A stretch of 64,000 nucleotides of DNA from Heterodera schachtii (Eukaryota > Nematoda > Chromadorea > Rhabditida > Heteroderidae), in NCBI GenBank assembly GCA_023374025.1, contig SIJG01000154.1:114400-178399 (forward strand), read 5' to 3'. The number at the start of each line of letters is the position of its first letter. Within the stretch, counting starts at the first letter, position 1. This document shows positions 11,161 to 22,265 of the stretch, one piece after another. A program made the position numbers and the translations under genes. Under the pieces are notes generated by a model. It saw only the letters and a program-made list of their open reading frames with translations. It was not told the DNA's origin and made no database searches.

Positions 11161-12169
11161 TTCTTATTTTTCTTTAAAAAGACTTTGTTTAATATTTTAC
11201 TTGTTCTTTTTTTATACATATTGCATTTTAAATAAATATCTTATAATAATATTAAATTTAAAAATCATAATCGATTTTTTTTTAATTTTAATATTTTATT
11301 AGTTATTAAATATTTAATTTTTATTTTTAATTAAAAAATTCTTAAAAAATGAAAGAAAATTTGAGTAAATATTTATAGTTTTAATTGCCAAAATTCATCT
11401 TAAATCTTTTCTAAATATATTAATAAAGTCTTTATCTAGTTTAATGTTTTTTAATTATTTTGACATTGTGGCATTAATGCAGGATTAGTTCTTTAGGCAG
11501 TCCAGTTTTATTTAAAGAGATTTTTCTTTTTTATCACTTTCAAAAGTTTTTTTAGAATTTTTGACATAGAAACTTATCAAAAATGCAAATTCTGACTTTG
11601 AATTAAAAAAATAGGGTTAAACACAACCAAGCGGTTTGGCGTTATATTTTTATTTGGATAAATATTTAAAACAGTTTTTAAATAAGTAATAAAACATTGG
11701 TCTAGTGGAGCAAACTTGATCCTGCATCCGTTTAGCAAATATTGTTTTAATTAATTTGAAAATAAATGTTATTTAAATTTTTTAGTCTATGATATACGTA
11801 GTGAGACAAAGTTTAAAAGCTTTGAATTTTCTTATTTATTTTTTGAGTAAATGAAACCATGGTTTGTAGTGAAATTCAAATTAAATTGATTACAATGATT
11901 TTTCAATTTGTTTTTTTCATTTATCTTGGATTAATTTCTATAATGTTTTCAGTTTATCTTTTTTATTTTACCTTTAAATTTATTAATTTAAGCTTTTTGA
12001 ATTCATTATAATCGATATATGTATTATTATGCCATGCTAAATTTGGCAAGTTATCTATCACAATTTACATATTTTTGTAAAGTATTTACGCACATAAATT
12101 TTATGTTCTTCAATGTTTAACGAATTACATGGAATTCCAAGAAAAAATTAATTTATATTCATTTAAATT

Positions 12170-12274
12170 ATGAATTTTCTTAAAATTGATTTCCGAGAAG
12201 TGCGTTGCAGCGACCCGATTGGAAATTTCATAATAAATATATTTCACAAAATTTTAAAATTTTATATTTTTTAG
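12170..12274 (+). CDS. short ORF, unknown
   Basis: ATG-initiated 34-codon frame with a GC-richer centre reading KIDFREVRCSDPIGNF and a hydrophobic tail. Frames of this length arise by chance in AT-rich DNA, so the support is only the internal island. Confidence 0.2.
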   Translation: MNFLKIDFREVRCSDPIGNFIINIFHKILKFYIF

Positions 12275-12296
12275 TTCTATTTATAATATTTCTCTC

Positions 12297-12395
12297 ATGA
12301 ACTCTCGTTGGGTTTTTTTGACTCTTCAACTTATATTTACTCATATAATTTTGGTGGCGTATTTTAAGAAATGTTTTTCTTCAGCTTTAATTTAA
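12297..12395 (+). CDS. short ORF with signal-like start
   Basis: MNSRWVFLTLQLIFTHIILV then AYFKKCFSSALI and stop. The start resembles a signal peptide or membrane anchor. It lies 31 bp upstream of the exon candidate at 12427 on the same strand, but no donor between them gives a clean joint frame. Confidence 0.2.
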   Translation: MNSRWVFLTLQLIFTHIILVAYFKKCFSSALI

Positions 12396-12426
12396 TTCTT
12401 TTTTTATCGTTTAAATTCTTGTCCAG

Positions 12427-12489
12427 GCTGGCAGTTATCACTGTGTCTGCAATGCAAAGTTAGAAATATTATTGTTTTTTTTAATTTAA
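12427..12489 (+). CDS. exon with EGF-like GSYHCVC motif
   Basis: After CTTGTCCAG the frame reads AGSYHCVCNAKLEILL and then a stop. G-S-Y-x-C-x-C is the hallmark of the C4-C5 region of calcium-binding EGF modules, but a motif this short can be chance and the other EGF cysteines are not seen nearby. Its paralogous segment at 22266 is read in a different frame, which argues against EGF. Confidence 0.2.
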   Translation, partial: AGSYHCVCNAKLEILLFFLI

Positions 12490-12581
12490 AATCCCTTATT
12501 TTTTGTATTTTTGGATTTTGTCAGTTGATTTCTATTTTTATAAATTTTTTTAAATTTATGAGAAATAGAGTTCATAATAAT

Positions 12582-12653
12582 ATGGACAGAACAAATGTTC
12601 ATCAGGCACCGCATTTAATCTGCAGTATTTATTTTGCCATTCTGAAAATATGA
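12582..12653 (+). CDS. short ORF, unknown
   Basis: ATG frame of 23 codons reading MDRTNVHQAPHLICSIYFAI. It is followed at 12660-12724 by another island, SLRLFFILSESFYTHPNYIE, ending at a stop. Balanced composition in GC-richer patches; splice structure not resolved. Confidence 0.25.
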   Translation: MDRTNVHQAPHLICSIYFAILKI

Positions 12654-12978
12654 TTTTTAAAAATCATTGAGACTTTTTTTCATTTTGTCTGAAAGCTTTT
12701 ATACCCATCCGAACTATATTGAGTAATTTTTAATGTGTCATTTAATATCGGTAAGGCTTAATTTATTTATAGTGGTGCAAAATTTACAATTTATATTTTA
12801 CTCTATTTTTATTTACCTTTGAATTTGCATTGATTTGTAAAAAACTATTTAATTTAATTTATCAAATGATTTTTTGTACTTTTTATTTTTTCATACAATT
12901 ATTACTGCTTTGTTTTTTATATCAGTTTATTTAAAAGCAAAATGTTAATTTATCCTTGTTTTTTTAATTATATTTTAC

Positions 12979-13110
12979 ATGTGCCTCATTCATACAATCC
13001 GACTTAAGGTCGGCCTAATGATTTGGCTGTATTTTCATGTTTCATGTTTGATGCGAAATAGCGAAATATCTAATTATCATTCCTTCATTCCGTTAACAAA
13101 GTTTTTTTAA
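12979..13110 (+). CDS. 43-codon ORF, unknown
   Basis: ATG frame starting MCLIHTIRLKVGLMIWLYFH and continuing VSCLMRNSEISNYHSF. It spans a GC-richer island containing CCGACTTAAGGTCGG, a small perfect palindrome at 12999-13013. Two more short ATG frames follow on the same strand at 13269-13361 (MLSEFCKFGLRATIFNYF) and 13387-13470 (MENTVQFQQQIVSVI). Confidence 0.25.
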   Translation: MCLIHTIRLKVGLMIWLYFHVSCLMRNSEISNYHSFIPLTKFF

Positions 13111-13662
13111 GTAATAGTATTAATTGTTATTTATCTAGGTATTAACTTTTTTTGCTTTTATATGCCTTAGATTTGAAACTTTGAATGAATTTATTTAGCT
13201 TGTGGATAATTGCATTATAGAAATTTAAAAATAATTAATTCAGTTTAAATTATATTAATCAAATTATCATGTTGTCTGAATTCTGTAAGTTTGGTTTGCG
13301 GGCGACTATCTTCAATTATTTTCCATTTTCAAATGTTAATTATTTGTCCATAAAATCTTAAATTTTTCATCATTCAAGATTTTCATATGGAAAATACCGT
13401 TCAATTTCAGCAGCAAATAGTTAGCGTAATTACAATATGTCAATCAATATTTTCAAATTTTTATTTATGAAATAATAATTGTTTATTTGACTAATAATTT
13501 GATATGAATTGTTTTTCGATACATCATTAATATATGACTTGGTAAAATCGCATAAACATTGTTTTACGGTTTATCTTTTAATTTAAGTAATTTATGACGT
13601 CATCTTTCTCACTAAATTTGATTAAAAAATAAGATATGTAGGTTAGTTTGACTAATTTATCT

Positions 13663-13684
13663 AATATATATATATATATATATT
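13663..13684. repeat. (AT)n microsatellite
   Basis: Uninterrupted AT dinucleotide repeat. A second one of similar length lies at 50382-50404. Confidence 0.9.
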
Positions 13685-14514
13685 TTTTTTGTTTCGTTTG
13701 GCCTTTTTAATTTGTTTCAAACATTTTGCACAAAACATATTTATTCAAATTAACAACTTGTCATTAGAAATCAATTTGAATTAATTAATTTAATTGAAGC
13801 TTTTTCTTTTTTTAATTAAATTAGAAATCCTTAAATTAGTCAATCAATTTGGCTAGAAACCTATTTTAAAAAGTAAAAAAGAAGCTGCTTTAATTTAAAA
13901 AAAAGAAAAACTTCAATTAAATTGTAGATTAATGCTTTTTCGTTGAACTGCTTCTTTTTGAGCATCAGATAAAACAAAACGATTAATTCTATAAAAATGT
14001 TTCAATTCAAATATAAAGTTTTATTGTTATTTTTCTTTATAATTCGACTGTTGAATGCATCATTAATAGAGCAGTTTTATTAAGAAAAACATATTTCAAT
14101 TTGTCAATTTTTCAATTTAATTTATAATTAATTAATATATTCTTATTATTTATTTTGCCTTTTTATGACTTTCTTTGATTTATGTTTGAGCTGGCAATTA
14201 AGTTAAACATTTTTAAAAACCACAAATTTTGTAGTTAAGTATTACTGTAAAGTATTTATAGTTTTGTGCAAATTGTATTATTAGAATTATTAATTTCTTC
14301 AAATCATTAATATAAAATCAAAAACTTGATATTTATTTAGTCTCCAAATAAGATTTTATAAAATTTAAAATTTATTTTTGAAATTGCTTTTAATTATTTA
14401 ACTTATTTAATTAACTTTCTTTAAATGGTTATTTCTCTTATTAATCAATTTCTATTTTTTCAAAAATATTAAAAAAATTTATTATAATTATTGAACAATA
14501 AGATTAAAAAGGCA

Positions 14515-14589
14515 TTATATCAATAATTTTAAAACTTGTGGGAAATGGCGCCAATGATTCTGCGCATATTTAGCCGGACTGGACAACAT
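14515..14589 (-). CDS. short ORF with NHWRHF motif
   Basis: ATG 14589 opens MLSSPAKYAQNHWRHFPQVL and ends KLLI-stop at 14515. The NxWRHF part matches the minus ORF at 51736-51804 (NIWRHF) with synonymous codons (CGC/CGT, CAT/CAC). It lies immediately downstream of the RYLKDEG exon at 14632-14682 on the same strand. Confidence 0.4.
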   Translation of the reverse strand: MLSSPAKYAQNHWRHFPQVLKLLI

Positions 14590-14631
14590 GCTTATCATTA
14601 ATTAATTTTTTATCCCGCATTTTTACGTGGG

Positions 14632-14682
14632 TCAGCACCCCTCATCTTTGAGGTAGCGCCACGTGTTTCCCCACTTTATGGC
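14632..14682 (-). CDS. exon with WRYLKDEG motif
   Basis: Following AAACCTAG on the minus strand the frame reads AIKWGNTWRYLKDEGC and a stop. WRYLKDEG is shared with minus-strand copies near 33.5, 51.8 and 57.6 kb. Codons here are CGC TAC CTC AAA GAT GAG GGG; the other copies differ mostly at third positions. This is the clearest coding constraint in the window. Protein family unknown. The opposite reading frame (SKALTNLGHKVGKHVALPQR) is also open across the island. Confidence 0.45.
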   Translation of the reverse strand, partial: AIKWGNTWRYLKDEGC

Positions 14683-15237
14683 CTAGGTTTGTCAAGGCCT
14701 TGCTTAAAAGATTTAAAAAAATTTTTGATTAAATTCTATCGATAAATATATCATAATGGTTTACATTTGACACAGCATTATATTATTATTTTCTCTAATT
14801 TTTTATTCTTTACATGTTAAAAAACACATCCATAAAATATTACTTTTTTTTTAAAAAAAAACTCAAGGTTCGTCTAAAATAATAGTGGCAATCATATTAT
14901 TAATCTGTGTAGACTGATAGATTATACAAAATGTATATGTTTTGTTATTTCTTTCTTTATGTTAAAAAGGCCAAATTGTTATGAGTTTACTCCAATTTTT
15001 CATAAATTTCTTTTGAATTTGAAAATTGTTTTTATAAATATTAGTACTTTGTATTAAAATTGTTATTCACGTAGATTTTCTTGATCTGACCTTGGTTTTT
15101 TGGCTATTTTTTTTAATAAGGATGGTTAAATTTGTTTTTTTCATATTAAATGATGTCTTCTTTAATTGAATATTTTAATCTATTCTTTCTTTCATTTTTG
15201 TTGCAATGAATGTTCTATTTACTTTTTAATATTCTAG

Positions 15238-15447
15238 TTCAAAGCCACGGGTTTTCTATTCAAGGCTAAAGAGTTTTTTATTTTTTAAGGTTGCACCTAG
15301 GATATTCACAATATTTACGAATGTTTAAATTTGTCGTCCAAATTGGGTTTGAAGCGATGTCAATTTGGTAACACGGACAACTGTCTGTTTTTTAAGTCCT
15401 TCATGATTCAAAGCCACGGTTTTCTAGTCAAGGATCAAGAGTTTCAC
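15238..15447. repeat. direct repeat, 167 bp apart
   Basis: TTCAAAGCCACGGGTTTTCTA at about 15239 recurs at about 15406 as TTCAAAGCCACGGTTTTCTA, each followed by TCAAGG..(C)AAGAGTTT. The repeat covers the first codons and acceptor of the minus exon at 15325-15423, so that exon start is duplicated. Confidence 0.7.
15325..15423 (-). CDS. terminal exon candidate, unknown
   Basis: After TTGACTAG the minus frame reads KTVALNHEGLKKQTVVRVTK then LTSLQTQFGRQI and stop, 32 codons. Codon choice is mixed and GC-richer than the surroundings and the residues are well balanced, so this is among the better single-exon calls. The partial duplicate at about 15281 (AAAACCCGTGGCTTTGAA) is frameshifted by one C. 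No family recognised. Confidence 0.4.
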   Translation of the reverse strand, partial: KTVALNHEGLKKQTVVRVTKLTSLQTQFGRQI

Positions 15448-15449
15448 AT

Positions 15450-16750
15450 TATTTACATATTTTTCTGGGCGCATTTTGCTAAATTTAATTTATAAAATTT
15501 TTGAAGCAAGTTTTTTAATAATTTTCCCATTAACTTTTAGAATTTATTTATAACAAACAGTATATTATTTAAATATTGTCATATTCATAAAAAATATATT
15601 TTGTTCTCTATAAATTACTTAACCATTTATTTTTAGTAGCTTTCATTTTTAGCTAATTTTTACAGAGGCATTAAATAAATCGAAAAATTATTGTTTTATT
15701 TTTAAATAAAAGTTATTGACATTTCAATTTTACTAAATTCTTTTTATTTTCTTTTGAATTTTCAATTGTATTAAAAAAAAAATCTTTTTATAGTGACCAT
15801 AAAATTAGTCTTTTAAAGTAAAATGAAAAGAATTATATAAAAATAGCTTAACTAAATCTAAATATCTCTCTATAAGAATATTAATTTTCAAAAAATTAAG
15901 AAAAAATTTGACTCCTTATTTTTTTAACTTTATTTACAAAACTCATATTTTTATTATAGTAAAATTTTTGAATTTCTTAAAAAAGCACTATAGTGATTTT
16001 AAGGATACCATAAAATAATAATTTTACTCAATATGAGTCAAGTTATGAATTGAGAAATTTTTTCTTTATTTTGAAATATAATATAATAATTTTATTAATT
16101 TTTGTTAATATTTAATAAAATAACGGATTCTACCTTTGTTTTATTTTAAATTCTTTTGTAAGGCGCAAGAAATTTTCTTTTTAAACATTTAAACATTTTT
16201 TAATTTTACAATGATTTCATTTTAAAACCATGTAATTATGGGATTTCCTACATATATGGTGATAAAATCCAATGTATTTTAATTGATAACTTATTAAATT
16301 AATAAATTATTTTTATCAGGTTCCAAATTATAATAAATTAATTTTTCATTTAAATCAGTATAACGAAAAATTGAGTTTTATTTATTCATATGTTCAATTC
16401 ATTTACATATTTTAAAGATAATAATTTTTATTCACATCTTAGGTGTTTTTGTCTTTGGAAAATTGTTCCAGTTTCATTCTTTAATGTGACATAGGAGAAA
16501 AATTGAAAAATTTTTTGAGTTTCAGAAATTGTTTTGATCAATAAACATAAACACTCTTTGTTAAAAGTTTTTTTTGTCGCCGTTATCCTTTGTAATAAGG
16601 ATATGCATTTTTGAAAAATAACGCCTTCATAAAATTTATTAATATTTTTGATCTTTGTTTTATTTAAAAAATTTTATTTTTAATTTAGTCATTTGTATTT
16701 TTAATTTGGCACTAGATTATGCCGTATTTAATTTATAGTTGACTAATTTA
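15450..16750. other. A/T DNA without recognisable gene
   Basis: Only homopolymer-rich sequence. A tiny inverted pair, TTATCCTTTGTAATAAGGATA, lies at about 16584. I see nothing else. Confidence 0.5.
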
Positions 16751-16757
16751 GATTCTT

Positions 16758-16805
16758 TCATGCTACTATCCAGGGTTTCTGACGCATTCCTTCATACCAG
16801 CTTTC
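16758..16805 (-). CDS. terminal exon candidate
   Basis: Minus frame ESWYEGMRQKPWIVA then stop, after an acceptor-like ATATGAAAG. Tryptophan-containing and balanced, but only 15 codons, and another frame in the same DNA (MKAGMKECVRNPG) is open too. Confidence 0.2.
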   Translation of the reverse strand, partial: ESWYEGMRQKPWIVA

Positions 16806-17191
16806 ATATTAAATATTGCTTTCAAAAACTTAATTATGCATAAATTAAAAAGTTAATATTATTAATTGATCTTTAGAAAGAATTAAAAATGTTGAATAAC
16901 TTTTCAAATTATTTTTTTATCATTTAATTATCTCTTTAATTCTATAATTTTTTATAGAAGATTTATGAAGAAACTTTATTAAATAATTTTAAATATTTGA
17001 TTGTCTTTACTTCAATAAATTTTAAAAAATTTCTTATTTGCAACTACTTATTAGAATTATGTTTTTTGAGCAACAAAAAGTTTTCCCAAACAACAGTTAG
17101 GTAAGAAAATATAAAGTTCTGTTTATACATTAATGAATATTTAAGGGATTTAAATAATTTTTCACTAGTAAGTGCATGAAGTAATTATCAT

Positions 17192-17560
17192 TAGGGATTC
17201 TTTTTTAGGGCAAAAAATCGATAAATATGCACCTAAAAAAGCTGAAAAAAACCGAAAAATAGGCATTAAATAGGCACTAAAATAGGCAAATAAAATTTAC
17301 CATTAACGCTTTTTAGGTAGCAAAACACATAAAAACACAAAAACTTCAATTGTACAAAATTTTTTCGAATAAAAACCAATTTTTAAACGAAAATTTTTAT
17401 TAAGAAAAATATTTTAATTTTGGGGATCAATTTTTGGGAAAATCTTTAAATTCCTAGAGGTGTATTTTCTGAATTTTTTCGGGCCATTTCTTAGGGGTGT
17501 GTTTTTCGTTTTATTGCATTTTTGTTAAAGATTTTTTCAGTTAGAAATTATATGGACTAA
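17192..17560 (+). repeat. hAT-like MITE copy, forward
   Basis: Begins TAGGGATTCTTTTTTAGG, like the TIR of the complete element at 59158 (TAGGGATGCGATTTTTAGG). Inside are GCACCTA.., AGGCA.TAAAATAGGC and TTAGGGGTGTGTTTTTCG, all family hallmarks. A-richness on the plus strand contrasts with the T-rich surroundings. Confidence 0.6.
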
Positions 17561-18557
17561 AAAAGGACAAATATGGCATAAAATATGGACTAAAAAAGCT
17601 CGAAATATACTAAGAAGCTCAAAAATGGCCAAATATGGATCACAATTTTGACTAAAAACTACCAAAATATATCTTTTAAACCATAAAAAATTCCGAAAAA
17701 TGTATTATATCAATATTTGCTAAAACAGACTTAAAAATACGCTAAAAATGGATTTAAATCTAAAAATGTCAATCTTTATTAAATTCTAGCTTCACAATTG
17801 CAAATCAAATACATCTCAAAATTTTTGTAATAATATCATTCTGTTTTCTGCGAAAATTGTAAATAATTGAATTTGTGATATTTGAAGCGGTAGATAATAT
17901 TTTGAAAAAATTTTATAATTTCTAAATATATATTGTATTTGCTTCGAAAAACTATTTCATTTTCATGATCATCAAACCATAAAAGTGGAAGATTTTAAGA
18001 AAAATTTCCATTAAAATTTATTTATTTTTTAACTGATCGAATAGAAAATTTCAGAGATGTAATTTCAGTTTTAGTATTCCATCTTTTCTTGTTCAATTCT
18101 TTAAAATGTTTTTATACTATTTATAAATCATTTTAAGTTGTTTAACCGAGAAAATATTTTTGGTTTCTTCCAAAATTTATAAACCAATAGAATTTATTTT
18201 GTTAAAGACATTTTTTTTATTATTATATATACATTTTCTTTAAATAATTGGATTTGAAAAACACCGAAATCACTTTATTACAAATTTTAAAAAATTTCTT
18301 TAGGCCAACCCACTTTAAAAAAAATTCTTTTTATTTTTTTAAATTCATGTAAAAAATTTTTTTGAAGTAAAAAACAAATTTCAGATTTAATATTCAATCT
18401 TTCATTTTTACATTCTTTTGCTGGTTCCAGGTGCCTAAATAACGTTAAATTTTGTATATTTAAAGTTGTTTCTTTTATGATTAGTAACTTACTTTATTTG
18501 ACTTTTTTCGAATTATTTATTTCCGTTTCTTATTTATTTTTGAATTTAATAATTAAT

Positions 18558-18641
18558 TTAAAAATCGGAACCTTCGATCTTTTTTATTATTTCATATTTA
18601 TGTTCGAAACCATGTGCAAGTAAAAAGATTAAGCATTCAAT
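18558..18641 (-). pseudogene. exon of the IECLNL family, copy A
   Basis: Minus frame ECLIFLLAHGFEHKYEIIKK then IEGSDF and stop. It aligns with 57792-57718 (KIECLNLLIAQGFKHKYDVN) and 33641 downward (EKIECLNLIVA). Differences such as L/I, H/Q, E/K and E/D are conservative, so the frame was coding. No partner RYLKDEG exon is visible next to this copy. Confidence 0.4.
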
Positions 18642-18743
18642 TTAAATTAACTATTAGATATTTTATAAAATATAGAAATTTTAGAAGTTTGATGTAATTG
18701 TTTAATTTACAATATAAAAATAATCGCGGGATTAAACTCCAAA

Positions 18744-18871
18744 CAATGCTTTGTGCTTTACCTGAGCAATTTTTTGTGGAAGAATTCGTCGTTTCTGGTA
18801 TTGCGTCGGCATCGACAAAAAATGGCGCTCATATGAGGTTCTTGAATAAAAAAAATCGGCTTAATCTTTAA
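18744..18871. other. GC island open in several frames
   Basis: Plus: ATG 18746 opens MLCALPEQFFVEEFVVSGIA to a stop at 18871. Minus: one frame reads SMPTQYQKRRILPQKIAQ up to a consensus donor CAG/GTAAAG; another reads APFFVDADAIPETTNSSTKN. The donor favours a minus-strand exon. The island sits between the two inverted hAT-like repeats (17.2 and 19.5 kb), so it may be the decayed body of that element. Confidence 0.3.
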
Positions 18872-19469
18872 CTTTGAATTTTTATTTATTATAAATTTTA
18901 AAATGAAATTTGGTATTTAAATTTCGAATTAATAAAAAAATACTTTTTAATATTAATTTTCATAAAGAATTTATTAACGATGATTACTTTTAATGAATTT
19001 TCAAATTAAATCTTGTTTTATAATCACTCATGATTCTTTAAGATAAAAAAATCAATTAATGATGAAACGTTACATTTCTTTGATGATTTCTTTTATATAA
19101 TAATATACATTTTTTGTTAGTTATCCTGAATTAATTTTAAGATATTTGGCTTAGCAAGAATAGAAACGATACTGAGTTGAGTACAGATAATCACTTTCCA
19201 AAAAATTTGTATTTCCATTTTAAGTTTAATAATCTTATTAATATTATCTTTCTTTTACTATTTTAAAATATTCTTTCCAGTTTTATAAGTTTATCTCTTT
19301 TAATTAGGAATAATATTCATTTGTCTTCACTTTAAAATAAGAAATGCATTAATTTTTTTAATGAGTTTTTTTGAAATTTGTCAAACTAATAGCGCAATTC
19401 AAAGGCTATGGTATGATAACAAGATTGTGCAATTTGGTTGTGTCTGAGAAAAGTTATAGTTGATTTGGT

Positions 19470-19695
19470 CAAGCCTATTTCGGGTTTTTGTGCCTAATGT
19501 GCCTAATTTAGGGTTTTTGAAAAAATCCTTAACTAAAATGCAATAAAAAACGAAAAATACACCCCTAAGAAATGTCCCAAAAAATTTGCAGAAAATACCC
19601 CTAAGAATTCAAAATATTTTCAAAAACTAATTCCAACATTTAATATTTTTTCTCAATAAAAATTTTTGTTTAAAAATTTGTCCTTATCTGGAAAA
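19470..19695 (-). repeat. hAT-like MITE copy, reverse
   Basis: The reverse complement of about 19520-19690 matches 17380-17536 (TTAGGGGTGT.TTTTTCGTTTT.ATTGCATTTT.GTTAA.GAT) at roughly 85 percent by eye. With the forward copy it forms an inverted pair about 2 kb apart. Confidence 0.6.
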
Positions 19696-19927
19696 ATCTT
19701 TAACCTATTTATTAATTTCTTAACTTTAATTATGATAATATACATTATATTTTTAACAAGAATAATAAATTTCTATTTAGATTTTAAATAAAGGATTCAT
19801 TTACACATTTGACGTGTGGATAAGTCCATGTTTTTGTTCCATTTTTGAAGGTTATGCAATTATTTTTCAATTTTTCTGTAGCCTTATTTTTACCCCAAAA
19901 AATTTCAAAATCGTATATTAAATTAAT

Positions 19928-20195
19928 GTTACGGGTCCGGGTATTTGGGCAAATAACGGATCCGGGTCCAACTGGATCCTGAAAATAAATTGAAATCTCT
20001 TAAATTTGTTTTTAAATGGAAACGCTCTTTTTGTGGCGCTGTTTTTCAAAAAAGTTTTTAGGAACATTGGGTAGGAGGGTGTGGGATCCGGCGGTTCCGA
20101 TAGGCGCCGCCGGAAAATTTTTGAAATTTTGAGTCAGATTTGTTAACAAAATTTGTCAAAAAATGATCAAAGTCTTGGTTAAATTTGCGATTTAG
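19928..20195 (+). repeat. GC-palindrome repeat, copy 1
   Basis: Contains GGGTCCGGG words, then GTGGCGCTGTTTTTCAAAAAAG, then the hairpin at 20088-20113 (CCGGCGG ... CCGCCGG around GATA). It ends with AAATTTTTGAAATTTTGAGTCAG and TTTGTTAACAAAATTTGTC. The same order, inverted, is found at 47640-47830. Confidence 0.7.
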
Positions 20196-20426
20196 GCTAT
20201 TTAAAAAAAAATAATTTTTAAGTTGAAATATTTCCTATTAATTAAATTTCAATTGAAATAACCACCAGACCACATTTGAATTTCCAACCCTGCTTATTTT
20301 ATATATTAAAAATATTTGTATATTTTAATTGTATATTTCATATATAGGTTTAAAAAAATGTGCTAACACTTTTAGTACGACGGAAATTAAATAGTCCAAA
20401 TCTTCTGGGAATAAACAAAATTCAAA

Positions 20427-20576
20427 ATGATTTGTTATAATTACTTGGATGACTGGGCGAACCAAAAAGCGCTTCGATTGCTCTTGGATAAAAATTTGAA
20501 ATTCTTATTTTATTTAAAAATATTTTTTTTTCAAATTATATTTTTTCTATTTTACATTGCCTTTAAAATAAAATAA
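20427..20576 (+). CDS. small ORF, conserved YLDDWA segment
   Basis: MICYNYLDDWANQKALRLLL then DKNLKF and a hydrophobic tail, 49 codons. The first 25 codons align with the decayed copy at 11085, with D-W-A-x-Q and L-L-D-K-N preserved. The tail is T-rich and probably intronic, so the true exon may end near DKN. No protein family recognised. Confidence 0.35.
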   Translation: MICYNYLDDWANQKALRLLLDKNLKFLFYLKIFFFQIIFFLFYIAFKIK

Positions 20577-21331
20577 ATAATTGAATTTTGTTTTGCTTAT
20601 TGAAGATTTATTCTATTTATACATTAAAATTCGTTTTTTTAATTTAACTTTCTATTTATAGTCGTCCAATTAATTGTTTTATTCCTAATAATTTATTTAG
20701 TTCATTTAAATGTAAATTATTTGAGTGATAATATATTTAATTTTTATTTTTAATTAAAACATTCTTAAAAATAAAAGACAATTTGAGCAAATGTTTTATT
20801 GTTTAAATTGCCAAAACTCAGCTTAAATATTTCAAAATATAATAATAAAGTCTTTTAATCTATTTAATCTTTTTAAATTATTTTGACATTGTGGCGGCAT
20901 TAGTGCAGAATTTTTTTATCAGATTTTTTTTTATCTTTTTATTGTAATATAAATATTCAAATATTGGATTTAAATGTTATATTTGATTTAAATTTAGAAA
21001 TAATTAGGATTTTGTTTATCTTTATGTATTTGAAATAGTTCACTAAATTTAATACAAATTTTATAGAAATTTTATTTTTTATATGTGTATATTTCATGAA
21101 TGAAATGGTTTGCCACTATTTTTTAACTAATTGTATCTTTTTGTGCAACCAATTCCATCAATTTATATTTTTATCTTTTTGTTGCTTTTCATTTTAACAA
21201 TTTTTGTATTGATACGCAATTTGAATTTTAAACAATTTTTCTTTCAGCACATTATTATTTTTTTACTCTTATCTATTTATTTTTAATGAATTATTTGTAC
21301 CCAACAAATTATATTCTGTTGATAATCTTTT

Positions 21332-21412
21332 TTATATAATTAATCTTGAATATGCTCCTCCTGCTCCGTTGTCAACATACTTTAATCTCGCTTCGCTGTA
21401 AGATATATTCGC
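21332..21412 (-). CDS. minus exon candidate
   Basis: Minus frame ANISYSEARLKYVDNGAGGA then YSRLII and stop. The core GGAGCAGGAGGA also occurs in the minus exon at 28266-28324, in another frame. Orientation is supported by pyrimidine richness of the plus strand; the junctions are not. Confidence 0.25.
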   Translation of the reverse strand, partial: ANISYSEARLKYVDNGAGGAYSRLII

Positions 21413-21532
21413 TTAATTTATAAATAAAATAGATCAGATGTGTTTTTGGAATAAATGAAAGAAATGTCATTTAATTTTTTAGTAATACGTGGTGAGACAA
21501 AGTTTAAAAGCTTTGATTTTTCTTTTTGTTAG

Positions 21533-21753
21533 GTTTTATTGACTTTTGGCAATTTGGCTATGAAGACTCTCTTAAAAATCAAGAAGAAGCATTTCATAAA
21601 TTTTGGATACAAAAACGGATTTTTCCTTTCATTTACAAAAATTATTGGATTCTAATTTTATTTTTTAGAAAAAAAATTGTTAGAGCCAATCGTCACGAGA
21701 GTCGCGCTTATAGCAAGCAATTTCCCATGGCTGACTGTTTTTCATTAATTTAA
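21533..21753 (+). CDS. exon candidate in paralogous block
   Basis: After CTTTTTGTTAG the frame reads FIDFWQFGYEDSLKNQEEAF, then HKFWIQKRIF. Following a T-rich stretch, possibly an unspliced intron ending ATTTTTTAG at about 21669, it continues RANRHESRAYSKQFPMADC and stops at 21753. Both GC-richer ends read as protein. Copy 1 of the block has the preceding GTGAGACAAAGTTTAAAAGC but lacks this part. Confidence 0.4.
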
Positions 21754-22265
21754 AACTTTGAGAAAGTTAACGTGAAGCGATATATTTTGGTCAAAATGTA
21801 TGTATATCTGAATCGAATTTTCCGAACCTATACCAATAAATGACTTTACTTAGAAAAAATTATCTCTCTGATTAGATGCTGTTTAAAAATATTATAAAAC
21901 AAATTTTTATGATTTAACTGCAATTTTTAACTATTTGTCTAATCATTTTTTGGGTTTTTATTTTTAGGTTATATTTTTATTCTTATTTTTCAATGAAACT
22001 TATAAAGTTGAGTAATATTGCCTTGGAGTTTTTACTTCCCGATTTTCTTAATTGAAATTTAATACCAAAAGTTAATTAAAATTTTTGTTTAATATTTTTT
22101 AATATTATTTATATTTATTTGTTTGTAATGTAATACATTGTTTAAATTTTAATAATTGGGTTATTATTGTTGTCCATAATATTATTTTATTCAAAGAATT
22201 TTATTAAATTTATTTCAATAGCAATTTCTATTTTCTTTTAATTTTATCTTGATTATTTTTTGCAG

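Larger units (their letters stand above)
11063..12489 (+). repeat. paralogous block, copy 1
   Basis: Diverged copy of 20405-22333. In order, both hold: AAAATTCAAAATGATT..TATAATT.CTTGG..GACTGGGCGA; AATTTGAG.AAAT.TTT; ATTTTGACATTGTGGC; GTGAGACAAAGTTTAAAAGCTTTGA; and an acceptor plus GGCA.TTATC...ATGCAAAG..AGAA. Spacing between markers differs by hundreds of bases, so insertions or deletions followed the duplication. Confidence 0.65.
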
